NCBI GenBank assembly: GCA_034687125.1
Contig: JAQGBZ010000346.1
Span: 1 to 64,000, forward strand
DNA length: 64,000 bases
Origin: Neelides folsomi
Taxonomy: Eukaryota; Arthropoda; Collembola; Neelipleona; Neelidae
Reading direction: 5' to 3'
The position numbers and the translations under genes were made by a program. Below, piece by piece: positions 25,593 to 38,998 of the stretch (positions are counted from its first letter, which is position 1; each line of letters opens with the position of its first letter). Under the pieces are notes generated by a model that saw only the letters and a list, made by a program, of their open reading frames with translations, was not told the origin of the DNA and did not search any database.

Positions 25593-27609
25593 GATACGTG
25601 ATTATAATTTCATAAATGTATCATAAGGATTAATATCTGATATGTACTGTATAAATAATATTAATTAGGTAGCAAATTATTAATAAACATCGTATACATT
25701 TTATTGGACGGATAAGATTTTATGGGCATTATATTAATTGGGCAATAATTTTACTTTGATTTGATGAATACAATAAAAATGAATCACCACATGTTAATTC
25801 CATGCTCAATGAGAAGTTTTAAATATAAGTTAAAGGTTATCTTAAATTGAAATTATAAATTAAATTATCAACGTTAACGGAGCTTGATTCTTGAAATCGT
25901 ATTAAGGAAGCCAAAAATGGAGGCATATTTTTATGTAAATATCATATTCAGATAAGTATATGTAAATTAAATAAATACATAAGTAAATATATAAAATACA
26001 ATTTTCAGCTTTTTGCCCATATACAGACATATTTATATTTTACTTTGCATAGGAAATTATGAGTAGTTTTGCCAATATTTAATTTCATACTACTTACATT
26101 TGCATACAAATATATCGCCTAGCTAGCCCTAGATCGAGATTACACTTTACTGGACTTTTTTCTCTTCCAAGACTTTTGAATCTGTGTATTGTCGTTGCTA
26201 AAAAAACTACTTTTGCACCAGTATATATATTTGTTATTCTCATATGTAGTAGTAAAATAGTGATGATTTAAATTATAGTATATGTACATATTTATATCAA
26301 TATTAGTATATCTATTACCGACTTATTCAGTGCGAAGAAAATGGCTAGTTTAAAGGTTCCCGCTAAATATTTACATTAGTAGCAATGGAAATATTGTGGC
26401 GGAACTTTTGATTTCACCATTTTAATCTCGCTGAATTGGGTTATAACTCTTTGTAAGGGAAATTCTCACTAAATATTTAGCAATTCGTACTCAATCATCT
26501 CAATTAGCCAACCCAATAGTTTTACGAATAATTATCTAAACTTGACATTGTTCTACATTGTCCTTTATAAAATTTATCCTTGACAATTTAAATTCAGCTC
26601 ATTTTTCCTCTAAAGTTCTCACGCTTCTTTAAATGCATTGTGCATATGAATATTAATATAAATGATTTCTTTATCATTTCACATGTAAAATAATTCCTAT
26701 TAGTATATTAAAAGGTATATTTCTTTTTTCTATATCTACTTATAAACTTATACCTAAGTCCTACAATATGTACAGCACATAAACAATTGGTGAGTTTGTT
26801 CTTGTTCCATTTTAACAAAAGTTTAACCGATAAATGCCAATAATCAATGCAACAAAATGAAGTGCTCCATTGGTTACAAGTTCTTTTTAATAAATTCATT
26901 ATGCGATTCATGTGCAATAAGTAGGAATGAAATGGAAATATAAAGTTTGTTGTGAATTTATTGACATTTTCCATACGTAGAGGGTGAGAGATTGAGACCC
27001 TATGTAAAATGATAGGGAGAAATGATAGGGAAAACCATGCGTTTAAAAGTGGAATAAGAAGGGGAACCGAATAACTTTTCGTTCTCACTTCATGCGAATC
27101 CTCCATTGACTCATTCCCTTAGCAACATTCAAACACTCCACATCAGTGATCCAATTCACCTGGCATTAAACCAGAATATCCATTTTCCATTGTTTTATAT
27201 TACTTTTCATCAAAGTATGGTTCAAGCTTGGTATAAAAAATAACCTTGGGATGACCAAGTTGGATTCTCCAAGCCTTTGCTGTCAGTGAAGTTTTAAGAG
27301 GAGCGAGGGATTCGCCGTCACGGAGGAGTTCCCTTCCACCCATCTATTATAAACATTACCAAAATCCAAAGTCTTTTCTACATTTAAAGATAGAGACAAG
27401 GAGCAGAGAAGAGATATTCTTAGCCCACACGGTCTCTTCAGAGTAAAATTTCTTTGGCTCATCTTTAAAATATAAGCAATTTTTCGCACGGATTTTCATT
27501 CTCGGATTTTCACAGCTTGTTTTAAATAATTCTTTTCAATTTTTCTTTATTTTAATGTGCAAAATCACGTTTAGTGCTCTCAAGACTCAAGGACGCTTTT
27601 AATACCAAA
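25593..27609. other. Intergenic, no gene seen
   Basis: AT-rich spacer between the divergent lipase (-) and ninjurin (+) genes. An open frame at 26708-27106 on the minus strand has no recognisable domain or splice partner and was not accepted. The last few hundred bases should contain the ninjurin promoter, which I could not resolve. Confidence 0.4.
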
Positions 27610-30600
27610 ATGACTGAGGTTGAACCTTACCCAGCGGAACAAGTAAAATATTATTAATTCTTAACAATTTATTCAACTAAAACATTAAAGCTAAATAAAA
27701 CAATAAATTATATTGTAGATTATATCCCATCCCACATCTCCCATTCTTAATTGAATTCAACAGCATTTATTTAACCTTATTACTACAACAATATTTATTT
27801 AACTGTTCAAACTGTATTGCCAAATTGTTTAAATTAATACAAATACACGTTTATTCTATTAAATTGAAATTTTGATTTTTAGCAAAAGCCACTAAATGTT
27901 AATCGCTATGCGACCAAAAAGACGATCGCTCAGGGGATGTTGGACATCGCTCTGCTGACTGCCAATGCTTCACAACTTAAATATGTTCTCCAGGCCGGAG
28001 ACAAACATCCCTTTTACGCCCTCATGATTACACTCATCTCAATCTCAATCATCTTACAGGTACGTTCACCTTCCATGACATCATCTATAATTCAATCTTT
28101 ATTTCAAATATTTACATTTATTTCAATTAAATCTAAAAATTCAAATTCAAAATTATCCTTAAAGGGTTAATTATATAGTAATTATAAATTATAAGTTTAT
28201 AACTGACTTAAATAAAGATTGAATTAAAGGTTATTCAACTTTAAATATAAAAATAAATGTGTGTGAAACTTTCACTATTAATTGCTTCGTAACAGTCTAA
28301 GCTTTTTATGCTTCCTTTTCACATGACTTGAGAAATTTCATTTTCACTTAATGTTAGACATTAAACTGTTATAACTAGTCATATAGCATTTACAGATATT
28401 ACTAAACAGTTGCAGCAGAGTTTTAAGTAAGGTTTAGTTTTTAATAGTAAAACTATGAGTTTGTCCTCGCCATAGAATCTGGAATTGCGTGACTCATTAA
28501 GAAATAATAGACTCAAAGAGAGAACATGAGAAAGGCTGAGGTCGACATCCCCAAAGCCCCAAAACACCACGACAAAGATCGGGCAAATTGAGAAAGGTGG
28601 GTTATTAACCCTGGGATTTCGGTCTGTGAAAGGAAAACCAAATCCTTGATTGGACCATTCCGGTAAAAATAGGGCGCCAAAAGGGCAATGAACGAAGGCC
28701 CCAACAACCTCAACAACATTAAGATGCAAAATCTCCAAGGTCCATGAACTATCAACGACAATTTCGATCTTTATTGGTTTACTGGAGCGATTGTTCATAA
28801 TACTTTCTTATATAATATTTTGATTAGAATTTCAATAAAAATAATTTTACATGAGATTAAGTTCCTTGAGTGAACGTTCCCATTATATCATGATAGATGA
28901 ATTCTAGCCATATATAAAAATGCATTAAACGATGAGGGTTGAATTAAAAGTGAACGCATTAATTCTTCAGAAGTTATGAATATGAAAAATGGTTGATATT
29001 TGAATTGATATAAGATATTGATTTTCTACTGCCCTCATTTTCTTTGGTAATTCAGATGGTATTTAGATGGTTTATTGAGTTCGAAAAGGCCAATTCGTGT
29101 TCCGTTTCCACTTGCCTATTTTTATTGATTTGGTTCCGAACATTGTTATTTAATCAGAAGAAACTATAAATTATCATCACGAAAATCATAAATGTTTAAG
29201 AAAAACCAAGCAAAAATTTAATCAAAAACTTCTGTTGTTCCTGCACTGTTATTCTTTATTTATCTTTTTATTTTATTACCTTTTTAATGTTTAGCTTTGT
29301 ATACAATCCCGCCAGAAATTGAAATGTAATGCTTAAGCTACATAATTATAATACTTTATACGTTGCTTATTTTAGTCGCCGCCTTATTTTAAAAATTCCG
29401 CCTTATGATTTAATTTTTTTAAATGCTGCAGCTATTTTTTAAACAATGCCCCTTTGATTTAAAAAAAATGGCGCGAGTGTGTTTGTGAAACTAAAAAGTG
29501 ATTAGGAGTTTAAATAACTTACGGGGCTTTCAGGTCATCAGTGGAATGCTGGCGTTGTCGGTCAACTTGCTCCGCGACGCTCGATTACATGTCGAGGACA
29601 ACATGTGGTCCGCTCATGCATTCAACCATGGGCAAATGTACGCAGCGATCCTCATCACCTTTATCAACATCATCATCGCCTCCTTCGACCCGACCTTTGC
29701 CGTCAACATTGACCCGGACATTATTTTTCCCCAGACGGCCCAGCAATCTCAACAGCAACCGCAGCATTTAGCCAATCCACTACCAACTCAGTACCAACCA
29801 AACTTCTACTCATATCATCAACCATTTAACCCTTATGGATAAAAAATCTCAATTCATTCTGACTTGATAGTGGAAATAATTAATTCTCAATTAATTACCA
29901 TAGCTTATTAATTTAATTAACATAAATATAGTTAATAGCAACCGTGCGATTAACATTGTGTAAATAACTTTATTACCAATTTGTGACTTATCTTAATATG
30001 TGTAATATAAATAGCTATTAACTTTCATTATTTGTTCTCATTCAATGTTTTTGTACATTTTCTCCCTATCTCAAACAATAGGAATTGTCCCAATTCCATT
30101 TTAAGTTATGTACATAAAATTAGTCAGGAATAATTAAGAGACCTTTATTGAGGAAAAGTTGGTTGTGAATAAATCCATAGATTTGAATCTCAATTTCAAA
30201 CAATGAAAAGGATTCACAATAAAAGAATTTTTAAGTGAATTTATATAATTTGCATTTGAATGACACGGAGAGGAAATAAGTAAATTATAGGAATTTATTT
30301 TTTTAACTTTGCAAATCCTGCAGCATTTTTTAAAGCTTTGATAGAAAAGCTCTGTAAAACGCTCACACATTGAAATGTATGTTTGTTAATAATATTTCTA
30401 TTTAATTTAATTAAAGAATTAAAGAATTTAATGATTTAAATGATTTAATGTTTTTTAGATCACCGTGGGGCTTTGTATCCTTACTTTAGGATCTGTCAAC
30501 ATCAACAAGCAAGCACAGCAGAAGCGAGCGGATTTTTTAAACAATATCATCACAATGCAAATATTCCTCATTACCGTCATCAACATCATCATTAGCAGTT

Positions 30601-30719
30601 TTGGAATTGAACACGTGATCCAAGAAGAAGCCAGAATCAAAGAAAAACTCAACAACAGGAGTTTGAGAGAAATTCCAAAAAACACAAGCAGAATTTATTT
30701 TAATGAAGTTAGGATTTAA
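27610..30719 (+). CDS. Ninjurin with two alternative last exons
   Basis: Shared exons 27610-27642 and 27883-28059 encode MTEVEPYPAEQ then KPLNVNRYATKK, TIAQGMLDIALLTANASQLK and the first membrane helix (ALMITLISISIILQ). This is the diagnostic ninjurin core. After it, in phase 0, come two possible terminal exons. Exon A (29534-29842) gives a second helix ending in a Gln/Pro-rich tail. Exon B (30459-30719) gives ITVGLCILTLGSVNINKQ, RADFLNNIITMQIFLITVIN and a basic tail, closer to vertebrate NINJ1/2. Each has an acceptor AG, the same phase and its own stop, so a transcript uses one or the other: about 172 or 156 residues. Ninjurins are two-pass surface proteins; NINJ1 oligomerises to rupture the plasma membrane in lytic cell death, and insect ninjurins act in adhesion and damage responses. 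Only RNA data can prove both isoforms. Confidence 0.88.
28060..29533. other. Ninjurin intron before alternative exon A
   Basis: The donor is CAGGTACGTT and the acceptor CTTTCAG. The segment 28500-28760 is more GC-rich than its flanks and carries overlapping open frames on the minus strand with no recognisable domain. It is not called as a gene. Confidence 0.5.
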
Positions 30720-31130
30720 TTTTGTTCAAAAAAACTGTACAGAATTATAATTTAGGAATTTTCTAATACAAGACATTTAGAATGTAAAATAATATATTTT
30801 GTACAAATTGTATGAATTCCTATTCCATATTTATATTTAGCTGGCTCTCTACATAATAGACGGTCCTTATTTATTATTATCGTTAATTTATTCACATATA
30901 GTAAATTAGTAAAAAGATCAGTAAATGCGAATCTCAATTAATTTATTATTTCAATTCTTTGTACGTAAATAATCATTTTGTTAAATCAACTCATAATTAA
31001 ATTCAAGGTACTCACTAATCGAACAATAATAAATAAATAATTTTAAATAACATTGATAAAAGTTTTAATTACAACATTTGACATAAATTGAAATGAAGTG
31101 ATAAAAATTTATTTACAATAAATTACTTAA

Positions 31131-31713
31131 TTAGTAAAACCGAGGAACATTTTCATTTCTATCTGCCTTCTCTTCGTTTTCCATCAAGACGTTCCATTCC
31201 TCGTCTTCTCCTTTTGAAAATGTGTAAACTGGCAATAGGCAGGCTTGGATGCGTTCAAATTCCATTTTCCTCATATAAAGAACCGCGCTCTGAAAACAAC
31301 AGAGAAAATCGTATAACTTAATTTTATAAACTTTATCATAAATATCAGTATTCATATTTTGTTGTGTCATACATTTAATTTTAGAAATTCACTAGCATTT
31401 ATAAATCGTATTTACTTAGGATTTATTAATATTTAAATAAAATTATGTTAAATGAAGAATGAAGTCGACTTACAAGTCCAAGTACAATGGCGAGAGTCAA
31501 GACGATGATTAATACAATGCAAAAAATGAGAAGGACAGAAGTTGAAATGTCCATGGCCAATATCTCACTTGTTGAGTTGGACAAATCGAGTAAAACTGTA
31601 TGAATTGAACTCAACTCATTCAACGAGTCCATCGTTGTTGGAGCCATTGGAGGAATTTGGGCAAATCCTTCGAAAATATTATTTTCAAATGATGGTGTTG
31701 TTAGTCTTACCAT
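31131..31713 (-). CDS. Small single-pass membrane protein, C3orf18-like
   Basis: Two exons, 31713-31474 and 31289-31131, joined in phase 0 give 132 residues. There is no signal peptide. A roughly 53-residue N-terminal part with one NST glycosylation site precedes one membrane helix (VLLIFCIVLIIVLTLAIVLGL). The cytoplasmic side reads LYMRKMEFERIQACLLPVYT then an acidic EDEEW. Order and spacing of LYxRK, Glu, L-P-x-Y-x-F and the acidic stretch match what I know of vertebrate C3orf18 and related small arthropod proteins, whose function is unknown. The topology is likely N-out without cleavage. ATGGTAAGA at the start codon also looks like a splice donor, so an upstream exon cannot be excluded. 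Confidence 0.7.
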
Positions 31714-32505
31714 TTTCAATATTCTCTATTCGATCCGAGTATTTAAACTAATTTTCCCATAGTAAATAATACTTTTCCAAGAAGTACTGTATTTTATTAT
31801 TTTTAGCCCTTTTTACACATTTTTCTAAACACTGCAACTACCACTTGTATTGGTATAATAAGGTTATTATAAGAATATTTCTTATGCTTATTCGTAAATT
31901 TTCAATTTATTTAACATAAAGAGAAATGTAATAAATACATTATAACACAAATCACAAAATTTTAAATCAAAGTGAAGGAAAAATATATTTTAAGGAATTG
32001 GTAAGTTGTCCGTGCTTGTGACTTGAAATGAGGAATCAAGGTGAAACAGCGTGGTGGTGTGAAACAGAAATAAAAGAGATCACCATTTTTGTACACATTT
32101 AAGTAAGTTATTTGTAGAAAATAGACAAGAGTATTTACGTATGAACCTATGAACCACTAACGTGAATACATGGTTTTGATTTAATATGATATACTTTACA
32201 TATACAGGTAGTCGGATAGTATTTACTAGACAAGGTATAAGACAAGAGTATAATACTCAAGTACTTTTATTTATGTAGGCACCAGGTATATTGTGCTTTT
32301 TAGAGAAGGCCCGTTGTAAATTCTCTTAAATCACGTTCCTGTTTTCTGTATGAATGAATGAGAGACACACTTAACAGTCAGAGGTCTAATGATGGAAATT
32401 CTTCATGGTAAGTTGAAAGAGCGAATTTGGAATTAAATGCAAAGTTCTTCCATTCCAATCAAACATGCACAATGCACAATTTAATTCTAACTAACGATAT
32501 TCCAA

Positions 32506-32529
32506 GGATAGTCTGAAGGATAGTCTGAA
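32506..32529. repeat. 12-bp direct tandem duplication
   Basis: GGATAGTCTGAA occurs twice back to back, downstream (3') of the SLC1 gene. Confidence 0.8.
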
Positions 32530-32828
32530 AATTAGTTTGGGGATATAAGCGAATAAAAAGGACCGATTTTTTTCATTTTTATTAATATTGGGTTAATTAT
32601 ATATTATGTAGAAGTTCGTTTATGGCATTTTTATATTTAATTCTTTAATAATGTATTATATGTGATTGAAACTAGTATACTGGTGTATTAAGAAGTGGTA
32701 TATGTAAAATACCCATGTAAATTTTTAATGTTTAAAATTTTTTAACAGTTTATTTATCAAATTATCCAACGTAATTAATTTTCTGAATAAGAAATTTTTA
32801 TAAAAATTCTTCAAATGTTGAAGGCTAA

Positions 32829-35096
32829 TTAAATGTGGCTGTTTTGAGTTTGAAGATGTAAATGGGTAAGTTGAGGGCCCGAAAGTTCCAATTCTTCGCT
32901 TTTTTCTCCTCGTCCAAAAGAAATGGAAGAGTTGTTGAGTGTCAGCGTATTTTCCGACCCAAATCTTTCAACTCCGTCATCATGGGGAATCTTTTCAAGT
33001 TCCGCCTTGCTGAGTTTGTCAACAATTCCTGCTCCAAATGAATCTCCCAATACATTGATGGCCGTTCGGAATCGATCCCTGTTTATTGAAAATTAAAATA
33101 AATCAATTTATTCCAAAATTTGCCGCCTTTGTTTAAAATTTCTTACAGAAGCCAATCAACAGGTAAAATATAAGAGACGTATTCTGCAGGTAAACCAATT
33201 GTATTTAAGACCATGACCATTGTTACAAGACCAGCTTGGGGAATTCCAGCTGCACCTATGCTTGCAGCCGTTGAAGTGATGCTACACAATTTTAGAACAA
33301 TATTATAAATATCTAAAATGTTTTTGAAAATTTTGAAAATTTAAAAAAATTGTAAAAGTCAAAATTTGTCAGTAATTTTCTAATGTTTTAAAAATCGACT
33401 TTAACCTTATAGCAGCAATTGATCCCATGTTAAGCGGAACACCGACAATTTGTGCAATAAAAATGGCGGCGACGGCTTCATAAAGCGCCGTTCCGTCCAT
33501 GTTAATTGTTGCGCCAATTGGAAGGACAAATCGGGAAACTCTTTTGTCTACTTTGTTGTTTTCTTCCAGACATTTAATTGTCACGGGTAAAGTAGCTGAA
33601 CTAAATTTTTAAATCATTGTTTAAGTTCCAATTAAATATAATAAAAATAACACAATTATTATTGTTAAACATTCACTATAAATGATAGTTACCCAAAACA
33701 TAGTATCTGTTTCACTTTACTTTAAATAAGTTACTTTTTGAATTTATTTATTTATTTAAACCTTGAAGAAGTTCCAAATGCAGTTGCAAGTGCCTGTGAC
33801 ATATTGAGTATAAATTTAAATGGCATCGTTCTTGTAACCATCGAGTAAATGAGTGGAAGAACGATAAATCCATGAATTGTGAGTCCAATCACCACAGTAA
33901 CGAAATACATTCCTAATTTTGAAAATACTCCCACCAAGTCACGTTCTTCTAAAAGTTGACCAGCGACGAGAAAACAAATTCCAACTGGAGATAACCTTTA
34001 ACCGATTTTTAATAATTTAAATAAAAGATAAATTAAATTAATTGTTAATGTGATTTAAAGAAATGCACTCATTGTTCGCTTAGTTTAGCTTACCAAACAA
34101 CCCAATTAGTAATAATCATCATGGCTTCTGAGAGCGACATGAAAAATTGCAAGAGCGGCCTTCCCGGTTCTTTCATTTTACTTAAAGTGATCCCAAGAAT
34201 GGCAGAGAAAACCACAAGGCCAATAATGTTCGTCCCATCTTCAAATCCTCCTTTCATTTTCCAATCTTTCTTGTCAACATCTTTAAAAAGATTAAAATTT
34301 TATCAAGATTTTATTTACTTTACCAAAAAAATACTTGATATGATACTCTACATAATTATATATTCAAAAATTCTTTACCATCTTTTCCGGGATAAATAAT
34401 TTTCGTTTGGTACTATAAATAAAAAAATTAATTAATTTTGAACATTTTATTAGGAGATTTTTAACTCACTTGATACATTGAAGCTTGAATAAGATTAGGT
34501 GGAAACATATTTCTAAAATTTAAAAAATTAAAATTAATACATTACCTACTAATTAATATTTTGAATTATCTACATTTTAATTACATATAGTGTATATTAC
34601 ATACATATTAATATTATTTATAGTAAAGTTTATAAATTCTTATATCTACAAAATTGAACCTGGCAAGATCCATGAGTGTGTCTTCGGTCGTAATATTTCT
34701 TTTGGATGATTCCGTCTGATTCAAAGATCTGTCCCCTCCTTCACCGGGTCTAATTGTAGAAACGAGGATGATTCCAAGAATAACGGCAAACAAAGTTGTT
34801 CCTAAATAATAAACAATCGCTCGGCCACCGATTTTCCCCGATAAGCTCAAATCCAAAGATCCGATGGCCGTAATGAGGGAAGAAACGATGAGCGGCAAAA
34901 TGAGGCATTTTAACATTCGGAGAAACAAATCTCCCACGAACTTGACGTACATGGCCTCCCTCGGACTCCATTCTTCCTTTGTAGAGCGGAGGATGAAGCC
35001 TAATGCAATTCCCGCACCAACGCCCGACACGGTCAAAATCGTCAACAAATTGGTTTTCAGACATCCCAACGTTGCTTCTTTTGACAAACGACCCAT
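32829..35096 (-). CDS. Excitatory amino acid transporter (SLC1 family)
   Basis: Eight exons on the minus strand: 35096-34660, 34512-34470, 34412-34379, 34280-34094, 33995-33762, 33600-33406, 33281-33147, 33078-32829. The product is 504 residues with all phases closing. The protein shows TM1-3 ([40 protein letters not shown]) and an extracellular loop with two glycosylation sequons (NQT, NIT). It continues with [16 protein letters not shown], the serine-rich hairpin [12 protein letters not shown], and [18 protein letters not shown] (Na+ site). TM8 reads [17 protein letters not shown]. Asp419, Asp423, Arg426 and Asn430 are present; the Arg marks acidic substrates (glutamate, aspartate) rather than the neutral amino acids of ASCT proteins. 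It should be a Na+-driven plasma-membrane glutamate uptake carrier. An acceptor (TTTTCCTAG) just before the ATG implies an intron in the 5' UTR. Confidence 0.95.
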
Positions 35097-35099
35097 TTC

Positions 35100-37034
35100 T
35101 AGGAAAATCAAAAGAGCTCTATTAAAGTCAAAGGACAGTCGTGAAGAGAAATTACACGATTTCTCGTTTAACTTTCATTTGGTCAAAGACGACATTCACC
35201 TTCCAATTTTTATCATTTGCAATTTGCAATATCACAAATAATTAAATGTTTTTTGTCGACCATTTTTATCATTGTTGTAATTATTTCTTGATTGGCAAAC
35301 TGCTGATTTTAACGATGATTTCATTCTCATTCATTTCTTGAAAAAATTAAGTAGAAAAAAAATAATAATCTAAATAATTCTTTAATAAGAGAAATTCTAT
35401 TAGAAAATTGATTAAATAAAAATTTTCACTTTTGTGTGACATTTGCATATTTGAATCTTTGAGACTTTATAGAATTATCATGTTTGCTGAAATAATTACA
35501 ATTAATTCATGGAAAATGACGCAATATTTAATTCCATTTTGGAAATTACGATTTAAATAAATACTACACATCTCTAAACTATACTGATAATGCTTTTAAT
35601 CATGAGACATTATAAATATTTATTTAAGTTAAGTACATACTTATGTATGTAAAGAGTAAAACACGGAGTTAAATGTACTTCCCATTTTGACCGGAAATGT
35701 AAAGTTATTGTGTGGGAAAATTTTTGAATTTGGGTTAATTTTCCGTTCTGGTCATCAAGTCTGGTCATCAAGTCTCTTTGCTCCAAATTAAATGCAAAAT
35801 GCCAACGACGCGCGACGGGAAAAGTCATCTGATTGTGATGACAAACAAAGAAAATTGCATTTTCCCTTTCCATTCTAATGATGGGCAAAAGATAGGGAAA
35901 AGGCCAATGAATTTCCAAACCCATCTTCATGCGGAACAAATTGTTAAAAAGGAAAAACATTTTTAAAAGATCCTTAAAAGGAAAACCAACCAAGTAAAAC
36001 TTCAAACAAATAAAGATCAAAAAAATTCACGGGGTGTCTGCCAACGATTCCAAACGTACGACTGGTTCAATAAAGATTTTCTTAACATTGAAAGTTGAAA
36101 CAGATCCTTTAATTCACGATTCAAAACAGCTCATTAAATCTCCATAGTGCATTTAATTTATAATTTTATTCCATGTAAACACACTAATTAGATATCTATC
36201 TGTAATTAGTTACTATAATTCTGCATAGGTATGTGTTTATTACGTTTATATACTTATTATTTACCAAATATAAAATAAACATACTTTTAATACTTTTAAA
36301 GATCTACTAAGTGTAGTATAATACTGCACTTAATTATGTAATTAAGAAATGTTAAGTTGGTCTTGTATTACAGGTTGTTAATAATAGGCTTTATAAGCTA
36401 TATAAGTATTTTTTTAACAGCGCATATATCTTTACAGTGTATACGATCTGTATGAATAAAGGTAATAAGTTTCTTGGAATTTGTTGTCTGTTCCAGAGAA
36501 AGAGATTTGGAGTTGAGTGAGGACCAAGGTCGGGGTTGAATCCCAAATTGGAAATCTCTTTCAATCTTCAGCATATACCAACCAGTTTATATTCTACTCT
36601 ATGTATTTGTATTCATCTTCGAATATATTATACTAAAGAATTTTATTTATATTGTATCGAAAAGGAAGAGTTTGAATTACACAGGTGGATTAAGGATTTA
36701 CTGCGTGAAATAAGATCCACCTGGTACAAGTAGATTAACCATGAGATGAAATAGGGCTAGATTAATCCATGGATAGACTTATTTGTATGTGAATTGGAAA
36801 GAGAGTGTTAGATAGGAATTGATCCGTGGTTAATTTGATTTCAAACGAATTGGAGAGATGAAGTTGAATGAATGACGCCAACCGTGATTCCGACATACTC
36901 TTCAAATCCTCACCTTAAAAAGAATGAATTTCCTATAGAAGAGTCAAGGGCTAGAAGATATAACACATTTCTATTGCGACGAAGATGAGTCGAGAGATTT
37001 GGCCAAAATCAACACACGGCCTTAGCTCATATAA
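35100..37034. other. Intergenic upstream of the SLC1 gene
   Basis: AT-rich spacer with no supported exon. It contains the 5' leader and promoter region of the transporter (not resolved) and a 13-bp direct tandem duplication at 35747-35772. Confidence 0.4.
35747..35772. repeat. 13-bp direct tandem duplication
   Basis: TCTGGTCATCAAG occurs twice back to back without mismatch, in noncoding DNA. Confidence 0.8.
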
Positions 37035-37084
37035 TTGCACCATTTCTATATATGCCAATATTGGCATATATAGAAATGGTACAA
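37035..37084. repeat. 50-bp near-perfect loopless palindrome
   Basis: Positions 37039-37080 are a perfect 42-bp palindrome centred between 37059 and 37060 (centre CCAATATTGG, arm ACCATTTCTATATATG...). After one mismatch it continues three more bases on each side. With no spacer it can extrude as a cruciform or give a tight RNA hairpin. It is not near a gene end, so it is unlikely to be a terminator. Confidence 0.9.
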
Positions 37085-38998
37085 GTAATGATCCTAATGA
37101 TCTCCCAATTCAAGTTAATTGTTTTTATAATTCATTACAATTGAAAACTTTATATTATTATTAGGATTTGGGGATAAATAAAAATATATCTGTGCATGCA
37201 TTATTTATATGTACTTAAGTGCTGTCCTAATATTTAAAATAGCATGTAAAATTAATGCAATAAATTTTTGTTTGAATGGACATTTTATAAGTAATTATCC
37301 ATATGAGTATTGGGGGAAAAAATTTTTATTATTGATTATTTCAAAATAAATTTTTTACGTGCTAATGGCTTGCAATGAGTCTACAAAAGCTTTTATATAA
37401 AAGTATAGGAAATTAAAAAAAAGTTTTTGAATTTTAATTTATTTATTCTGAGCATTAATTTCCACCTGTCACTTTAGTGCAAATTACGTGATGGTGTATC
37501 AAAATGTAAATGATTAAACCATTCAACGATATATTTACTTACAATTACCTAATATATGTTTAATTTGTCAAATTGAATATAAAAACCTCACAGAATGATG
37601 ATAATGTTAGATAAACACAAGTACATATTTACCATATACCACGCTGAATAATAAATACTGACAAATAACTTATTTTCGGGAAAATTAAATTATTAAATAT
37701 TTTATAGTTTAAAATATCTTTCTTAAATAATGATTATTTATATGCCTAACATGATAATTCCATTTTAAAAAAATATTAATAATTAAATAATATTGTGTGT
37801 AAGTAAATAAAAAAACATCATTTTACCTTTAGGTTTCAAAGGCCGAGAACGTGCTTCAGCAAAACGTGTTGCAATCTTGAAACTGTTATTATTTCTTATT
37901 TATTTTTAGTAGCTTATTTTAATATCTCATTCCATAATTTCTGATGCACAAAAGTGATCTGAGTAATTCAATACCAATTTCAAACCTCCTTGAAACAGAA
38001 TTTGAACACCGTAATGAAAATATTAATAGATTTAAAAAAGAGTTTAATGTAACTGTAAAATGTTTATTCAATGGGAGCTTTGTGTTTCGAGACGCGGAGT
38101 TGAGATGAGAATGAGAGGGAATGAATTTGTTTCAACTTCACCTCAGAGTTGCGAAGCTGTTTTACAACAATAAAGGACATGCACAGAGAACCTCCCTATA
38201 GCCATTCTCCTCTTCATTTCCATAGGTAGGTCAAACCATATGCCAGTCGCTAAAACTTTCATCTCTTCCTCATAGCTTTCATAGTGGAAATGCTCAACCA
38301 CAAGAATGATACAACAATGTCAATAATAAATACAAAATACGTCCAATTCAATTAAATATACAAGGAACCACATTGCTCATGTAGGATATTTACTTATAAC
38401 GTAGCGGTAAATACAAAGCTTGTTGTAGGTAACTAAGTTTATTCAATTTATTTTTTATTTATGTTACACTTTGAAAATAAATATGCGAATTAAGCAATTA
38501 GTAGACAACTACGGATAGGTATAGGTATGTATATTGATACATAAATATAATACATACATATAAGATACTAAATGTAAGCGAATGTATCTGTATTTAACAC
38601 GGTGTTTATTTACAATAAATATAAATTATATTGTATTTTGAGAAATATTAAAATTTTCCATTGTTATTTCGCCGCCATTGATAACTTGATGAATTTATGT
38701 ACATTGGATCGAATTACTTACGCCGAGTTAATGACATTTAGCAAATAAATATCATTATACCCAAAATCGTGTATCTGTACTGAACTTATTTAGCATGTGC
38801 GAAAAAAATAAATTCCCCAGGTGAAAAAATGTGGAGCGTTTAAATGTCACTTGACTTGGGACGAGGATTTATTTGAGTCCCTCAAAAAACAATAAATCTT
38901 CATTGAAAGGCAATTAGGAAGGGAAATGACTTTAACGATTTCAGTCACTTGAAAAAAACGTTTATCCTTGCCATTACACAACGAGGCTTTTTTGAATA
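37085..38998. other. Intergenic, no gene seen
   Basis: Strongly AT-rich. No exon, RNA gene or array was recognised. Confidence 0.4.

Noticed and set aside
26708..27106. Minus-strand open frame of 132 codons
   Set aside because: No signal peptide, domain or splice partner, and its composition equals the surrounding noncoding DNA.
28379..28798. Minus-strand open frames inside the ninjurin intron
   Set aside because: Overlapping frames in a GC-richer patch with no family signature and no start context or splice structure worth calling.
34864..35241. Plus-strand 125-codon frame
   Set aside because: Antisense of the first SLC1 exon; no independent content.
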